Below, piece by piece: positions 25,363 to 36,259 of a stretch of 64,000 nt of DNA. Numbering within the stretch: position 1 is the stretch's first letter; each line of letters begins with the position of its first letter. Made by a program: the position numbers and the translations under genes. The notes beneath the pieces were generated by a model that saw only the letters and a list, made by a program, of their open reading frames with translations, was not told the origin of the DNA and did not search any database. The stretch is from the NCBI RefSeq assembly GCF_037975245.1, contig NC_092574.1, positions 11,435,213 to 11,499,212 on the forward strand, in the 5' to 3' direction. The DNA comes from Apostichopus japonicus. Lineage: Eukaryota; Echinodermata; Holothuroidea; Aspidochirotida; Stichopodidae.

Positions 25363-25544
25363 GTCCAGGTAAACAATTGACTAGTTAGAAAAAAAAAAGC
25401 ATGGTAGCCCAGATGAACTGCGCTTACAGTGGTGTTACACGGAAATATTCGGGCATAATGATGCTGAATAAAGAAAATCATGGAATTGTCGGGCAAAAAT
25501 TTGAAAAAGATTCGGGCAAGCTACTGCATATTTATATTCCAGAT

Positions 25545-25675
25545 GACAAGAAATTCGGGCAAAAGTCCTGAAAAATTCGGGCAACCTAAAAAAGAAAATA
25601 TATATATATATATATATTTTTTTTCTCCTCTTAGGCTGCCCGAATTTTTCAGGACTTTTGCCCGAATTTCTTGTC
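25545..25675. repeat. Long hairpin with AT-rich loop
   Basis: The arm 25545-25586 (starting GACAAGAAATTCGGGC) is repeated in inverted orientation at 25634-25675 with at least 39 perfectly matching bases. The loop contains an (AT)n run. The TTCGGGCA phrase in the arms also recurs at 25448-25520 and in the insertion at 15275-15500. Confidence 0.9.
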
Positions 25676-25731
25676 CTCTGGAAATTTGGGGGGGGGGGGG
25701 GGCAGTCTGCCCCCCGCCTCGTACGCCTATG

Positions 25732-27370
25732 TCGGCGAATACCTGCGAATTCAAAGTAAATAAATTACCAACTGCGCATGTAGTAGGGGTAACCCTAACC
25801 CTCAATCCAACCTTAACCCTGAACCTAACCGGAAATTATATACTCCTGGTCGAAAAAAAGTACTCCTAGTTGTAAAAATAGCAACTGCGCATGCGCAAAA
25901 GGTCATTATTGTTAAGAATAGAATAGCCACTTTGTTTATTTTTTGCATCCGCGAAATTTGTATCCAGCGCATCACAATATTTTTTGTGTATTATATAGCA
26001 TAGGCCTAGCCTAATACTAATACTACTGAGAACACTAGCCGAGGCCTATACTTGCAGTTTTATTGCAAGAACTACAGTACGAGCTTAGTCTAGAACTACA
26101 AGTAGTGTGAATGAGTTAAACAATGTTTGGACAAGTACTTTAAGCATTATAATCGGTTCTGATCTTTTGTGCCTTCAGGTTTTTTCCTCTGCCATAGGGT
26201 CATTGATGTGTATTTGACTGTCCCTCCTGATGCTTTCTTTTCTACAATTATTAGTTTATTACAAGTTAAACAAATAAAATAACTTATCTAAACTTACCAG
26301 GCTAGGCCGGGTCTTACTAGCCATGACCTAGCCAAGGTGGAGTCTAATTAAAATCAGTATTCACTTAAAATTTGGTACTTTCCAATTGTTCTCAGTCATT
26401 ATCAATGAACAATCAATGTGACTGATGTCTAGAGCTGAGGTAAATTGACCAAAGGTGACCATATTTGAATATCTGGCATATATAGGGCCAATGCCATTTT
26501 GATGCATGCAAAAAATGAGTGCATCCATCCTAGTAAACTCTAGGCTCTGACTAGGCTAAGCCTAGTTCCATGTGCCAGGTCAGTTTTTAGTCTTTATGGC
26601 TTGTAAGACTGATTGTATAGACCTACAGGAAGGATAATTAGTGGTTGTTCTGAAGTCCCTACTGTATATTTCTGGTGGTACTGCCTGCCACATTGCAGAT
26701 AAACTAATTGTTCTGTTTAATAACAAAATACCAAGATCTCTCGCTTTATGGCAAGGGGCACAATTCTCAAGAGTAAACAGCCACCAACAAGTTTTTAACA
26801 AATGAGCTAAATGATCAATTTACAGGAGGAGGAGGCTTGTGACTACCACTGTACTCTATTTTACCGTCTATAATTTTAAATTTTGGGCTCAAATCCCTCT
26901 CAATTAATGCATGAAGTCGCACACCCCGCCTCTCCATTCTCCACTTTTGAAAAAGGATTGTATCTTGTGACCATAGGTGCAGCAGGACAGGTGGATTGCA
27001 AAGGGGGGGGGGATATTTCCATGAAAACATGGGCAATGTATTGTTATCTCTGGTAGGGTCAAATAGAACCAATTCATTAATGAGACACCATATTGACTTT
27101 TACTTTTCACATGGCACAGTTGAGAACTACACAGTTGGCACAGTTGAGTACCACAAAAATCTTCAGGCAAACCGTTACAACCCCACGTACCCCTACGAAC
27201 CTAATTGAATTGGGCCCATACAAAAGAAAACTTTGAAACTAAAGCCAAAGTCACAGATTATGATCTTTACCCACTGTTCATTTATTGCTTGTTTTTCTTG
27301 TAGAACTAACTGTTGGCCTTGAGAGGAATATAGAGAAGGAGAAAGTAAAAAAGGAGCAAAGCTAAGCAAA
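25732..27370. other. Mostly unassigned stretch
   Basis: Contains a degenerate telomere-like tract (25789-25830), a poly-G run near 27004 and several short frames without recognisable domains. A minus-strand frame near 26815-26990 (including MERRGVRLHALIERDLSPKF) is of unknown nature. Confidence 0.35.
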
Positions 27371-27560
27371 TCAAGAAACAAAGTAGACGCTCCGCTTCTG
27401 AAGAAGTAAGTTGTGACAGAAAAGTTCTGTCATGGATGGCAGAAAACTACTTGGAAGAATGTCCTGTCGTTCTCCATTTCCCGGTAGTAGCCAGAGCTTG
27501 AAAGGCCAACAAAGTGGTTGGAAGGCTTCAACTACCAGCGCATAAACTGCCTGACAAAAG
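27371..27560 (-). CDS. Candidate exon, protein unidentified
   Basis: On the minus strand a strong 3' splice site (CACCTATACTTTTGTCAG) precedes a frame reading AVYALVVEAFQPLCWPFKLW and NGERQDILPSSFLPSMTEL, stopping at 27371. A second candidate exon upstream (about 27727-27790) reads LLANKMKAMILTLHEM and ends at a consensus donor (GAGATG/GTAAGT) whose phase is compatible with this acceptor. I do not recognise the protein, and the two-exon model is inference. Confidence 0.3.
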
Positions 27561-27726
27561 TATAGGTGATGGCACTCCTTCAAATACAAGGTGCAGATGT
27601 AATATTAAAAAACAAAACAACATTGAGGATAAACTTTTGGATGGGTTTATGGAGTCGAGGAAACTAATATTTTCATTTGCATGTGACCCATTTTATTGAG
27701 ACAATGAAGATAGTACTTACCATCTC

Positions 27727-27790
27727 GTGCAGTGTGAGGATCATGGCTTTCATTTTATTTGCCAGCAGTCTGTTTGCAACCACCAACACC
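27727..27790 (-). CDS. Candidate exon with consensus donor
   Basis: The minus-strand frame reading LLANKMKAMILTLHEM ends at ATG/GTAAGTAC, a near-ideal 5' splice site. The acceptor side is not clear. It joins in phase 0 to the candidate exon at 27371-27560. Unidentified. Confidence 0.28.
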
Positions 27791-27899
27791 TTCCTTTCCT
27801 CTTAAGTTTAAATACCCTAAGAATAGGCTGCTTTAGTGTTATTGGATTATACAACTATTGGCAGGACTATCCAACAAATAGTCTAATATAAAATTCACA

Positions 27900-28920
27900 T
27901 GTCGTTTGCATAAGGAGACTGTTATGTGTGAGAGCTTTGAGGCAGCACAAACCACATGGTCACATGCTTTTTGTTTTTGCAGTCAATCACTGAATACTGT
28001 ATCATTGTGAAGTAGGTCTGGTTGCCCATTTTCACACTGAAGGTATGGCAATTCTCCAAGTCAAGTCAATTTGCCCCAACCCTCCCCAAACCCACAAACC
28101 AATAGCTACAGTACAAGTATGTTATCAAGACTAATCTGCAGTGAATCTCATTGAATGACACTAATGTCTGTAGGTTTATCCCAAGATAGGTCTATGTATG
28201 TATAGTAGTTAAGTTAATATGGTTTGCCTAAGGTATTGTCATGCAACTGGAATAAGTGAGAGTGTGAAGGCAGCACACACCATATTGCTTGGTGTGAAGC
28301 TTTGCCACATTCTCTTTACTGTTTCTGTTAGTGGCTTAATAATACTTTGTAATACTTAAGGTCTACACTGGGGGCATATCTAATAGATCAGTAGACTATA
28401 CTGTATATGATAGGCAATTGGCCTAAGGTATTGTCATGCAACTGGAATAAGTGAGAGTGTGAAGGCAGCACACACCATATTGCGCAGTGTGAAGCTTTGC
28501 CACATACTGAATTTACTGTTTCTGTTAATGGCTGAATAGTACTTTGTAATACTTAAGGTCTACACTGGGGGCATATATCTAATAGATCAGTAGACTATAC
28601 TGTATGATATGTATATGATACAGTATAGGTTTCTCTTAGTTATGAGAGTGTTAGTATAATTCAAGATATCACTAGTGTGTATACCACCCATCCCACCCCA
28701 CCAACCCAGAACGGGCTATTGTACAGTATTGTACAGCAATATCAGGTGACTTATTTGTGACAGTGTGAAGGTACGCACATACGATCTAGGTAGGCTTCAA
28801 GCTTATAAGCCACATGCTTTTCATTTTGCAGTCAATGGCTGAAATATTTTATCATTGTGTAGATTTTGCACCACAGTATGTTGCCCTTTTCACATTGAAG
28901 GTATGTCAATATATTACATT
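27900..28920 (+). repeat. Diverged ~195-bp repeats, two of them recent
   Basis: The two best copies begin at 28227 and 28422 (CCTAAGGTATTGTCATGCAA) and are nearly identical for about 195 bp. More distant relatives at about 27900-28045 and 28740-28905 share GTGTGAAGG/GCAGCAC-type sequence. The outer two also carry a GCAG-TCAAT...TTGAAG-GTATG module that looks like a small exon with both splice sites. Confidence 0.6.
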
Positions 28921-29345
28921 TTCTTGTTGTGCAGTTTCCTTCCAAATCATCTATCCTTTCCTCCACCTAAAAATTTAATTAAAAGCTGCATCAGTTGTTG
29001 AAAATTTCCCCAGATATTTTCTGTATTGATAGAAATATCAGTTTTTGGTTCCAATGATAATTTGTAGTCATGCAGGTGGATGAGTGATGTGTTTGTGATG
29101 CCTTGCTTTTAAACTTGATATCTCAAGAAAGGAAGCTCGGACCCGAATTTCATATAAAAAACGTTGTTGTGACACGTTGAGTTCAAGAATCAAGAGACCT
29201 ATTGTTTTTGGTGGTCAAAGGTCATGTGTAGTCAGAATGTGAAAACCTTGCAAACCATATCTGTATATGCTGAGCACAAGAGACAATAATTTTGGTCATC
29301 AGCTGCCGATGTGAGTATTAATTGTCACGTCTCAATACTCTTTGC

Positions 29346-29623
29346 CAGGCGCGTAGCCAAGGGGGGGCGAAGGGGGCAGCCGCCCCCCCCCCTTGAGCAT
29401 ATTTTTTTAATGTTTTTATGATATCGCTAGTATTTCAAAAGAGAAAATGCTAAGATGCATCTTACAAGGCCTGGGAAGTGCCATTTCCAGCGATCTGGGA
29501 GGCATTTTCAGCCAAAATTTTCTTGTACGCTTCGCGTCAATCATGGTGGCGCTACGCTTAGAGTTTGCAATGCCAAATCTACAGTTTCGCCCCTCCCTTG
29601 GCAAATTCCTGGCTACGCACCTG
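29346..29623. mobile_element. hAT-like MITE, 278 bp, perfect TSD
   Basis: Ends are CAGGCGCGTAGCCA and, from the right, CAGGTGCGTAGCCA. The 8-bp TSD CTCTTTGC is perfect (29338-29345 and 29624-29631). G and C tracts lie inside the left end. The interior carries the shared MITE core in antisense (29479-29563). The ends are related to family A (11784, 39183). Confidence 0.95.
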
Positions 29624-29780
29624 CTCTTTGCTTATTGGTCTAATGCAAGCGGCAGCAACATTTGGGATCGATTTAAAGCAAAAGAAGGTACACATTTTCA
29701 TGCACTTAATCAACAGTCTTTCTCCAACATGGAGAAGATTGTAATGAACTTGGTTCCTTGCTGTGGAAATTTTCTCTTCA
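29624..29780 (+). other. Possible exon ending in a consensus donor
   Basis: A frame reading GSNIWDRFKAKEGTHFHALN and MEKIVMNLVPCCGNFLFR runs to TTCAG/GTAAGTGTG at 29780, a good 5' splice site. No acceptor is clear and no domain is recognised. The MITE lies directly upstream, within the same open frame. Confidence 0.25.
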
Positions 29781-29791
29781 GGTAAGTGTGT

Positions 29792-31336
29792 GGCTTTTTT
29801 TCTTTTTTTTTAATAAGCTGTACAGGTTTTTCCTCACAGAAATTACTCATTCTCTGCAGTTGTGTTTACAAGGCAATGGTCATCTGATGTCAGTAGAATG
29901 TGATTTCAAATCCATGTGAACAACATGATATTATTAACTGGACTGGATTTTTTTTTTTTTTCATTTGAATATTCTTGTCAGAATCAATACATGAAATCAT
30001 AACAAAAGGTCAAAGTATATTTCTGAACAAGAAATGCTGCTAGTGAATATTGTTTACTCTGTGAGCCTATAATATGCAGTTTTTAGTAGTTGTCATTGTT
30101 AAACATAGATTTCCCAAAATCGTGTAAAATCGATTTCAGAACAATTTGCTTTGCAAACTTTTGGTATTTACTGTACATAAACGCAGTGAATGTGTTTACA
30201 TCTAGAGGCTCTCACACAGAGCAACAATTTGAATTCCAGTGACCTATCAAATGGAAACTGATGAACTCTTCAGCAGTTTTAAAAAGCACTACAAAAGATG
30301 TCAATGATGCCATCTGTGATCTTTCAAAGCAACGATAGAGTCAATCAGACCCCCCCCCATAATAAAAGTTGTGCCCCTCCCATGAACAAATCCTACCCAA
30401 AGGAAGCTTGATGTTTATGCTGAAAACCTTTATACCTTGCCTTCTTCTGCTGTTCACTGTGACAGGACACAATAAAAAGAACATAACAATGATAAAATCT
30501 TGTTTGTTATCCTTTTCTTTGTGCTTTTCATTTTTTAGCCTGTACCAAACAGTGTCCCTCTCCACCCCACCCTGACTGCATGTAAGAGGGAACTAATGAC
30601 ACTGTTAAGGTTCATCACATACTACTAGTCACAGCCTGACAATGTTCCACTCTCCCCCACCTCCCCCACCCCCATGTTTTCATGTGGGACTTATTGTGTA
30701 TACAAATAATTTTTGACCTTTCACATGACATTTCCAGTCACAGGCCCTTTTAATTTTTTCCATCGTCTCCCTTCTCCTACTCAAACAAAGACCAGATGTG
30801 CTTTTGTAATCGACTTCTACAAGCTTCCTAGGAGACAATAGTAAATAATTTGAAAAAAACCACCCCTTCTAAAAGCAACAATACCCCTCCCCAAGCTGGT
30901 ATTTAAAAATCCAGTGAACCCACTAACTAACAAAGAATAATTTTTGGGTAAAATCAATTGCTGATTTCTACATATTTATTTGACATTAAGTACAGTCATG
31001 GTGAGATTGAATATCTGGAATGATGTCCTAAAGAAAAAAAGCATGATGGGCGATGTATATAAAATGATTGTTGCTGAGTAGGATCATTGAAGCAAGCAAA
31101 CCCTCTTATTGAAGCATGAAATAGATCATTTTATTAAATCCATGGCTGATGCTATAATATTACTAGTGACTTAGTTCAAGCAAAGTTTATGTACAACTAG
31201 CCTATTATGATAATTTAGGAAAAAATGCAACATCAAGCATCCACTCATGCTATATATTAAATGATAGAAGTTTTCGCCTTTGAGCCACACTTGGCAAATC
31301 AAGATAGGGGTATATCGTTGCACAGTATGTTATGAT
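29792..31336. other. Gene-poor stretch
   Basis: AT-rich sequence with poly-T and poly-C runs (29948, 30350). No coding, RNA or repeat feature was recognised. Confidence 0.4.
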
Positions 31337-31650
31337 TCATGGATAGGTATGGGTTCCACTATTACTGCTAACGCAAGTTAGCTCTATACATTTTCCCCGC
31401 TGATGCACGAAAGTTCTGTACAATATGATGTAACATTTACTTTTGGCATGTTCGATGTTGATAAACGATGGGGGAGAGTGGTTTTTAGATAGTCCTTTTA
31501 CTAACTGTAATGCGTTTAAATCATTTAAGTTAATGTCAATCACTTGTAACTCATTAAAAAAGGGGAGCTTAGAATCATATCAATCTCTTCAATGGCTTTG
31601 TCATATTTCAATTAATAACAATGTATATTCTCAACACCAAAAGATAATGG
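31337..31650 (-). pseudogene. Possible decayed coding exon
   Basis: On the minus strand, a frame with one internal stop reads LKYDKAIEEIDMILSSPFF, NELQVIDINLNDLNALQLV and KCYIILYRTF before ending at 31337. The spacing of leucines and isoleucines is vaguely reminiscent of leucine-rich-repeat ends of immune receptors, but I cannot assign it. It may equally be chance. Confidence 0.22.
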
Positions 31651-31969
31651 TACAGTCCAAGTTGAAATGGACGAGATTCAAGCCAAAGTAAAGATGGGGA
31701 GGAAGTTTGCCGTGAAGAATATCTGTTTTGAATTGTAAACCGGATTACAAGTTTTTGTGAAAAATGCTTTATAGACAACTATTTTTTCATTTTAAGGGGG
31801 CAATTTTGTACTAAATCGTTCGAGCATTTCGAATTTTGGCATCCTAAATACCAAAATCGAGTTTCGTCTGTCGAATAGGAAAGGAATGGAAGATCAAATT
31901 TCCCGCGAATACTGCAAGAATGCCCGAGGCAGCAAAAATCCTTATGTCCGTACCACTAAAGGGCGGATT

Positions 31970-32950
31970 CTCAAATGTGTAATCATACCGTAATCACGTA
32001 CTGTGTTTCTTTTGAAATTTTTGACGTTTAAGTTAATATTAATCATCTCTTAAATTCCGAATCTTTATTGAGTCAACCCGTAAGCAAAGTGTGCAAGTTG
32101 ATGCTGTACTGACACTCATGGTATGTGTATGCTCTGGAATTTCCGACGCGTACGTGAATCGTAATCTTCCCGCAAATTCCGAATTCAGTGGAGAATACAT
32201 TCAACGTAAACGCAATGCTAAGTTGGTGTAATCATGCTGTAATCCCGTGGTGTGCATGCTTCGGAATTTCCGACGTGTATATCCTAAACATGCCGTACTG
32301 TTCCTGTTTCAGTTGAACGAAAATATTCATAGGCTATATGTTTAATACGAACAAACACAGTATAATGTCATCTTCGTTTAAATAGTATTAAGCATGACAA
32401 GTCCATGAAAACTTGACGTTTAAGGATTTCGTAATCAATATGTAAACGCTGAAATGAACGTATATTTGGGTATTTGTTAGTTAATTGTAAATATACAGTA
32501 AATTTTTAACTGCACTCGTTTCAGCCAACGTAAATGTTGAAATTTTGTTCATGAGATGCAGTCGCAGGGTAATATCATTATCGGAAAGATTGACATGAGA
32601 ATTGTGTCCAGTGTTATATTTCATGGAACAATCAACGTTAACGTCATGCTTAAGTTTGGCGTAAGTTTTTTGTAATCGCGTTGTATCTATGCTACGAGTT
32701 TCCGATGTGTAAGATAATCGTAATCCTGTCGTAAATTTCTTCATGGCGAGATTAAGGTCATCGTAAACGTGGAGAAGAAATAAGTTTTAATAAATAAGAA
32801 AGTAATTATTAACTTCCGATATGTAAGTTGTCATAAACGTAACGGAAATCTGTTGTTCCGTATTTACAATGTTTTACGCGTTGTTCCAAAATGTACGGGT
32901 TTCCGATGTATAAGGTGACCGTAAGCAAGACGTAAACATCCAAGGACTGT
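31970..32950. repeat. Degenerate repeats around a TTCCGAC phrase
   Basis: TTTCCGA(C/T)GTGTA-like phrases recur near 32141, 32265, 32700, 32813 and 32900, usually followed by CGTAATC or CGTAAAC runs. The spacing is irregular (about 85-125 bp where clustered). Probably an old tandem repeat or mobile-element remnant. Confidence 0.35.
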
Positions 32951-33394
32951 GCTTACGAGACTTAAATGCGTGTCTTTTTCCCGTGAATCCTCCCACAATA
33001 CATTAACAGAAAATTATCAAACCTTTTCAAACTTAGTGAGAAAGTCCACTGCTGTGATCACTGGCAATTTTGTCACTCCAGAATGGCCATGGTTTTGCAG
33101 GCGATAACAGACAGCAGCTAGAGTACCAGCAATATGGTAGCGTTTTCTGTGTCCCAGCCTTCGAAAAATATAATTGTGACACTATGCATTCAGTTAAATG
33201 AGTCTTCCATAGCATGTGAAAGCTGGAGCACATGAGAGGTTCAACTTTCCTTGCGTATATATGTGGGGGAAGGTGGCGTAATCAATATTCATGAACTCTC
33301 CCTGTTACAACTTTTCTGACCTGTGACCCGACAATTTGCCTGTATCTATGCTGGTTGAAAAATGGACTGAATTGTATTTATGTAGTTTTGTATT

Positions 33395-33614
33395 TAGATC
33401 CTCCTGCAAGCAGGAACTCGCGAAGAAGCCATCATTGGCTTATCAAAGCCGCAAGCTGACCGAAGTCAGTCTCTTAGATTCATATTTAACGTCCATGATT
33501 ATGAATTGTTAACAACTCTCTAACTGGACGACATACATTAATCTTGGAGTGACTCAAACTCAGGACCTTATGATTGAAAGGCACCGGCATTATACCACTG
33601 AGCTAACACTCCCT
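33395..33614 (-). mobile_element. tRNA-derived SINE, family B
   Basis: On the minus strand the head reads GTTAGCTCAGTGGTATAATG (A-box) and GTTTGAGTC (B-box-like). The body then has ATGGACGTTAAAT, GACTTCGGTCAGCTTGCG, GATGGCTTCTTCGCGAG and TTCCTGCTTGC, ending in an AT-rich tail. The same body is at 51055-51309 on the plus strand, so this is one SINE family. Confidence 0.85.
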
Positions 33615-34002
33615 ATTTGTTTATCTGTATTGTTTTGTTGTATTGTATTGTATACTGTGTTGTATTGTTTATCTGTATTGCTTATGTGTAATATCACTCA
33701 CTTAAACAGTGGTCCCTCTTGTTTTGATGTGGAGCACCCCTTCAGTTTAAGCTATAGTTAGCGTTGCTTCCGCAAACACGCCGTCTAACCACTCTAACAA
33801 TAACTGGTATCTTTAACTTCGACTTTGAGATGTGAGAGTGTAGTTCTCAGGGCTAACAAATCCTTCCGGTGGGTTAATTGTACCACCGTACACTGTACAT
33901 CCTCTATTATCCTCTATCATCCTCTATTATTTGAATTTTGGTACCCTTGAGTCCTAGAATGATGTATATTTAAAGCTCCAAGCATGCCTTTCAGATATAG
34001 TC

Positions 34003-34877
34003 AGGTGGATGCGGGTTAATTGTTTGAAACTTAATCAGGACAAAACTGAGTTCATTGTATTTTCACCAAAATTTCAGGGTAATGCTATTCAAGACTACAA
34101 TATATAAATATGGGACCTAACACCATATGTTTAGTTCCTAAAGTAAAGAATTTAGGTGTATATCTTGATCACAATCTTACCATGGATAATCAAGTTGACT
34201 CTATCTGTAAGTCCTGTTATTGGCAGATCCAAAATATTGGCAAAATTAGAAGGTAATATCTCAGATGATGCGTGTAAGACTATGTTAAGTCACTTAATGG
34301 TTTAGCCCCTATCTACCTCTCTGAATTAATACATAAATACAAGCCTACTCGATCTCTACGCTCAGAATCCAAGTCGTTACTTACCAAACCTGTCATTTAA
34401 ACTTCTACTTACGGAAACACACATTTTGACTACTCATCTGCGACATATATGGATCAGTTTATCGGAGGAAGCTAAGTGTGCCCAAAATATAATGAATTTA
34501 AAAAACTAGTCAAAACCTTTCTATTTAGATCTGCATTCCATTAACCGTGCTTCTATACTATTTATATTGTCACATTATTACAACGCAATTCCCATTTTGC
34601 ATTTATAGCGCTTTTAAAAATTTTCACATATATATATATATATATTTAAAATTTTAAGAATTTGTTTGTATAATTTTCGATTTCCCATTTGCAGTTTTCT
34701 TATACAATTTATTGTCAGATTGTATATAACAAATTTTCTACCCTTTTGTATACCTTACATTATCGATTTATATATTTGTATATCATGTTTGTATGTATTT
34801 TACTGTACATTTAAGCGCCTTAATTAGAGCATTTCCTGATTAGATAAGGCGCTATTGAAATTTTGTATAATAAATAA
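34003..34877 (+). pseudogene. LINE 3' fragment (CR1/L2-like) with 3' tail
   Basis: Successive frames give MRVNCLKLNQDKTEFIVFSP, NLGVYLDHNLTMDNQVDSIC, LNGLAPIYLSELIHKYKPTR and EFKKLVKTFLFRSAFH. These are the standard conserved blocks of the C-terminal part of CR1/L2-type reverse transcriptases. Frameshifts and a deletion separate them. The 3' end carries TAGATAAGGCGCTATTGAAA and an AATAAATAAA tail typical of these LINEs. A dead, 5'-truncated copy. Confidence 0.8.
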
Positions 34878-35021
34878 ATATATAATGTGCTTTCATTTAC
34901 TTTACTGGCTTTCATACCCATTTCAATAAATTGGAGCAGAACAAGCAACAGGTTTTGATTCTTCTTTTGTGATGCATGTACGGCAACATTATTTATTAGA
35001 CTGAGGTAACTCAAAAAGGTT

Positions 35022-35136
35022 AACATTTCTCATTAATGTTGGGACATTTCTCATTAATGTTTGGACATTTCTCACTAATGTTTGGACATTTCTCACTAAT
35101 GTTGGGACATTTCTCATTAATGTTGGGTCATTTTTC
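35022..35136 (+). repeat. 21-bp minisatellite
   Basis: About 5.5 copies of GGACATTTCTCATTAATGTT(G/T) with a few substitutions. Because 21 is divisible by 3 it gives a repetitive minus-strand frame, which I do not regard as a gene. Confidence 0.95.
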
Positions 35137-35570
35137 ATGCAGTTAGCTCCCTCAGGCATGATTATTCCATAATTCAACTATAACTGATATTCAATCACTT
35201 GCAGTACTGTGTTGATTTATCAAGCACAGTATAATATTAAACACATAATGGGGCAGGGGGTTTCATTTTGCCCCAACCATGCAGTCACAATGACTTAAAT
35301 TTAAGTAACAGCTATGTTTAATAGGCTTTGCCTCCCATCTTAAAGAATGGCCTTTAGCATATTAGCCAGCATCCATATCAATAAATCAGCAATCACATCT
35401 GATCAATATATCCCATGTAATCAATACAATGCAACAGAGTAAATTGCACTTAGCTGTCTACAGGTGACGTCAGCTTGTGATGCAGGGGATCGCAAATGGG
35501 GACAGTGAAATGGCTCACATGCTAAAATGATTTCTGTAGCTTAGCCTACTGTGTAACTTTGTTTACTTAC

Positions 35571-35677
35571 TTCCGAACTCCAAATCCTCGCATGGTCCAC
35601 CGTTGCCAGCAACTCAGCAGTGGTGCCCCTTTATCAGTACTTTTTCTTGCAAGTGCAATAATCTTTTGGGAATTCAT
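35571..35677 (-). CDS. Candidate internal exon, unidentified
   Basis: Bounded on the minus strand by an acceptor (AATGTTTTCAG) and a consensus donor (GGAA/GTAAGTAAA). The 107-bp interval is open in one frame, reading MNSQKIIALARKSTDKG and LLSCWQRWTMRGFGVRK. It lies about 600 bp beyond the CIDE-like stop codon, so it is not part of that protein. It could be a neighbouring gene's exon or chance. Confidence 0.3.
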
Positions 35678-36259
35678 CTGAAAACATTAATCTAAAGTCT
35701 TGTCTAATCTGCAGAGAAGAAAATTCAAGGAATTTCTTTACTACGTGCATTATATGTGAAGTACTGTCACTATAAGTTGAATTTTCTTTTGCATTTTATG
35801 GTAACCACAATTGATTGTGAATATTACCCAACTTTCTCATACTAATTGTGCTGTAAGCCCATTATAGAATAACACAGGGAGTAATGACCACCATTTTCAA
35901 GTCAACCAGGATGCAAATATATACAAAGAGGTTGAAGGACTTTTTTTAAGAATCTGGCATACTGTGTACAGCAGACATGATCAATACTGTGAAAGCAAAA
36001 TTTTGGTCATGAAATTGACAAAAAGTTTTCACAATTATTCTGCTGAGCTCAAATTACACTTCTTGTAATGAATATGGCTCATACTGAATATGATAATCTC
36101 TTAAAGCTTCCCTTCAGATACCATATTCACAGGCTTTCACAATTTAACCCCTGTTGACCTCAAATGACCTTTGACCTCTACTAAAAACAGTAAGATCTGT
36201 CTACTTATTGTGGTACACCTATACCGAACATAAGATCTCTTCAAGTTTTCCTATAGTGT

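Larger units (their letters stand above)
24152..25731. mobile_element. hAT-like element with CATAGGCGTACG ends
   Basis: Left end CATAGGCGTACGGG; right end CGTACGCCTATG. It is bounded by a perfect 8-bp TSD TCGGCGAA at 24144-24151 and 25732-25739. It holds the shared MITE core (24217-24316), a complete second element (24718-25362) and a long hairpin (25545-25675). G/C tracts lie just inside both ends. No transposase was seen. Confidence 0.92.

Noticed and set aside
24050-25930. A larger inverted-repeat element outside the 24152-25731 element (GGCTATTCTTA / TAGAATAGCC).
   Set aside because: The match is short and imperfect, with no target duplication, while the inner boundaries have a perfect 8-bp TSD.
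34989-35177. Minus-strand frame with repeated LMRNVPT/LVRNVQT.
   Set aside because: It is the translation of the 21-bp minisatellite.
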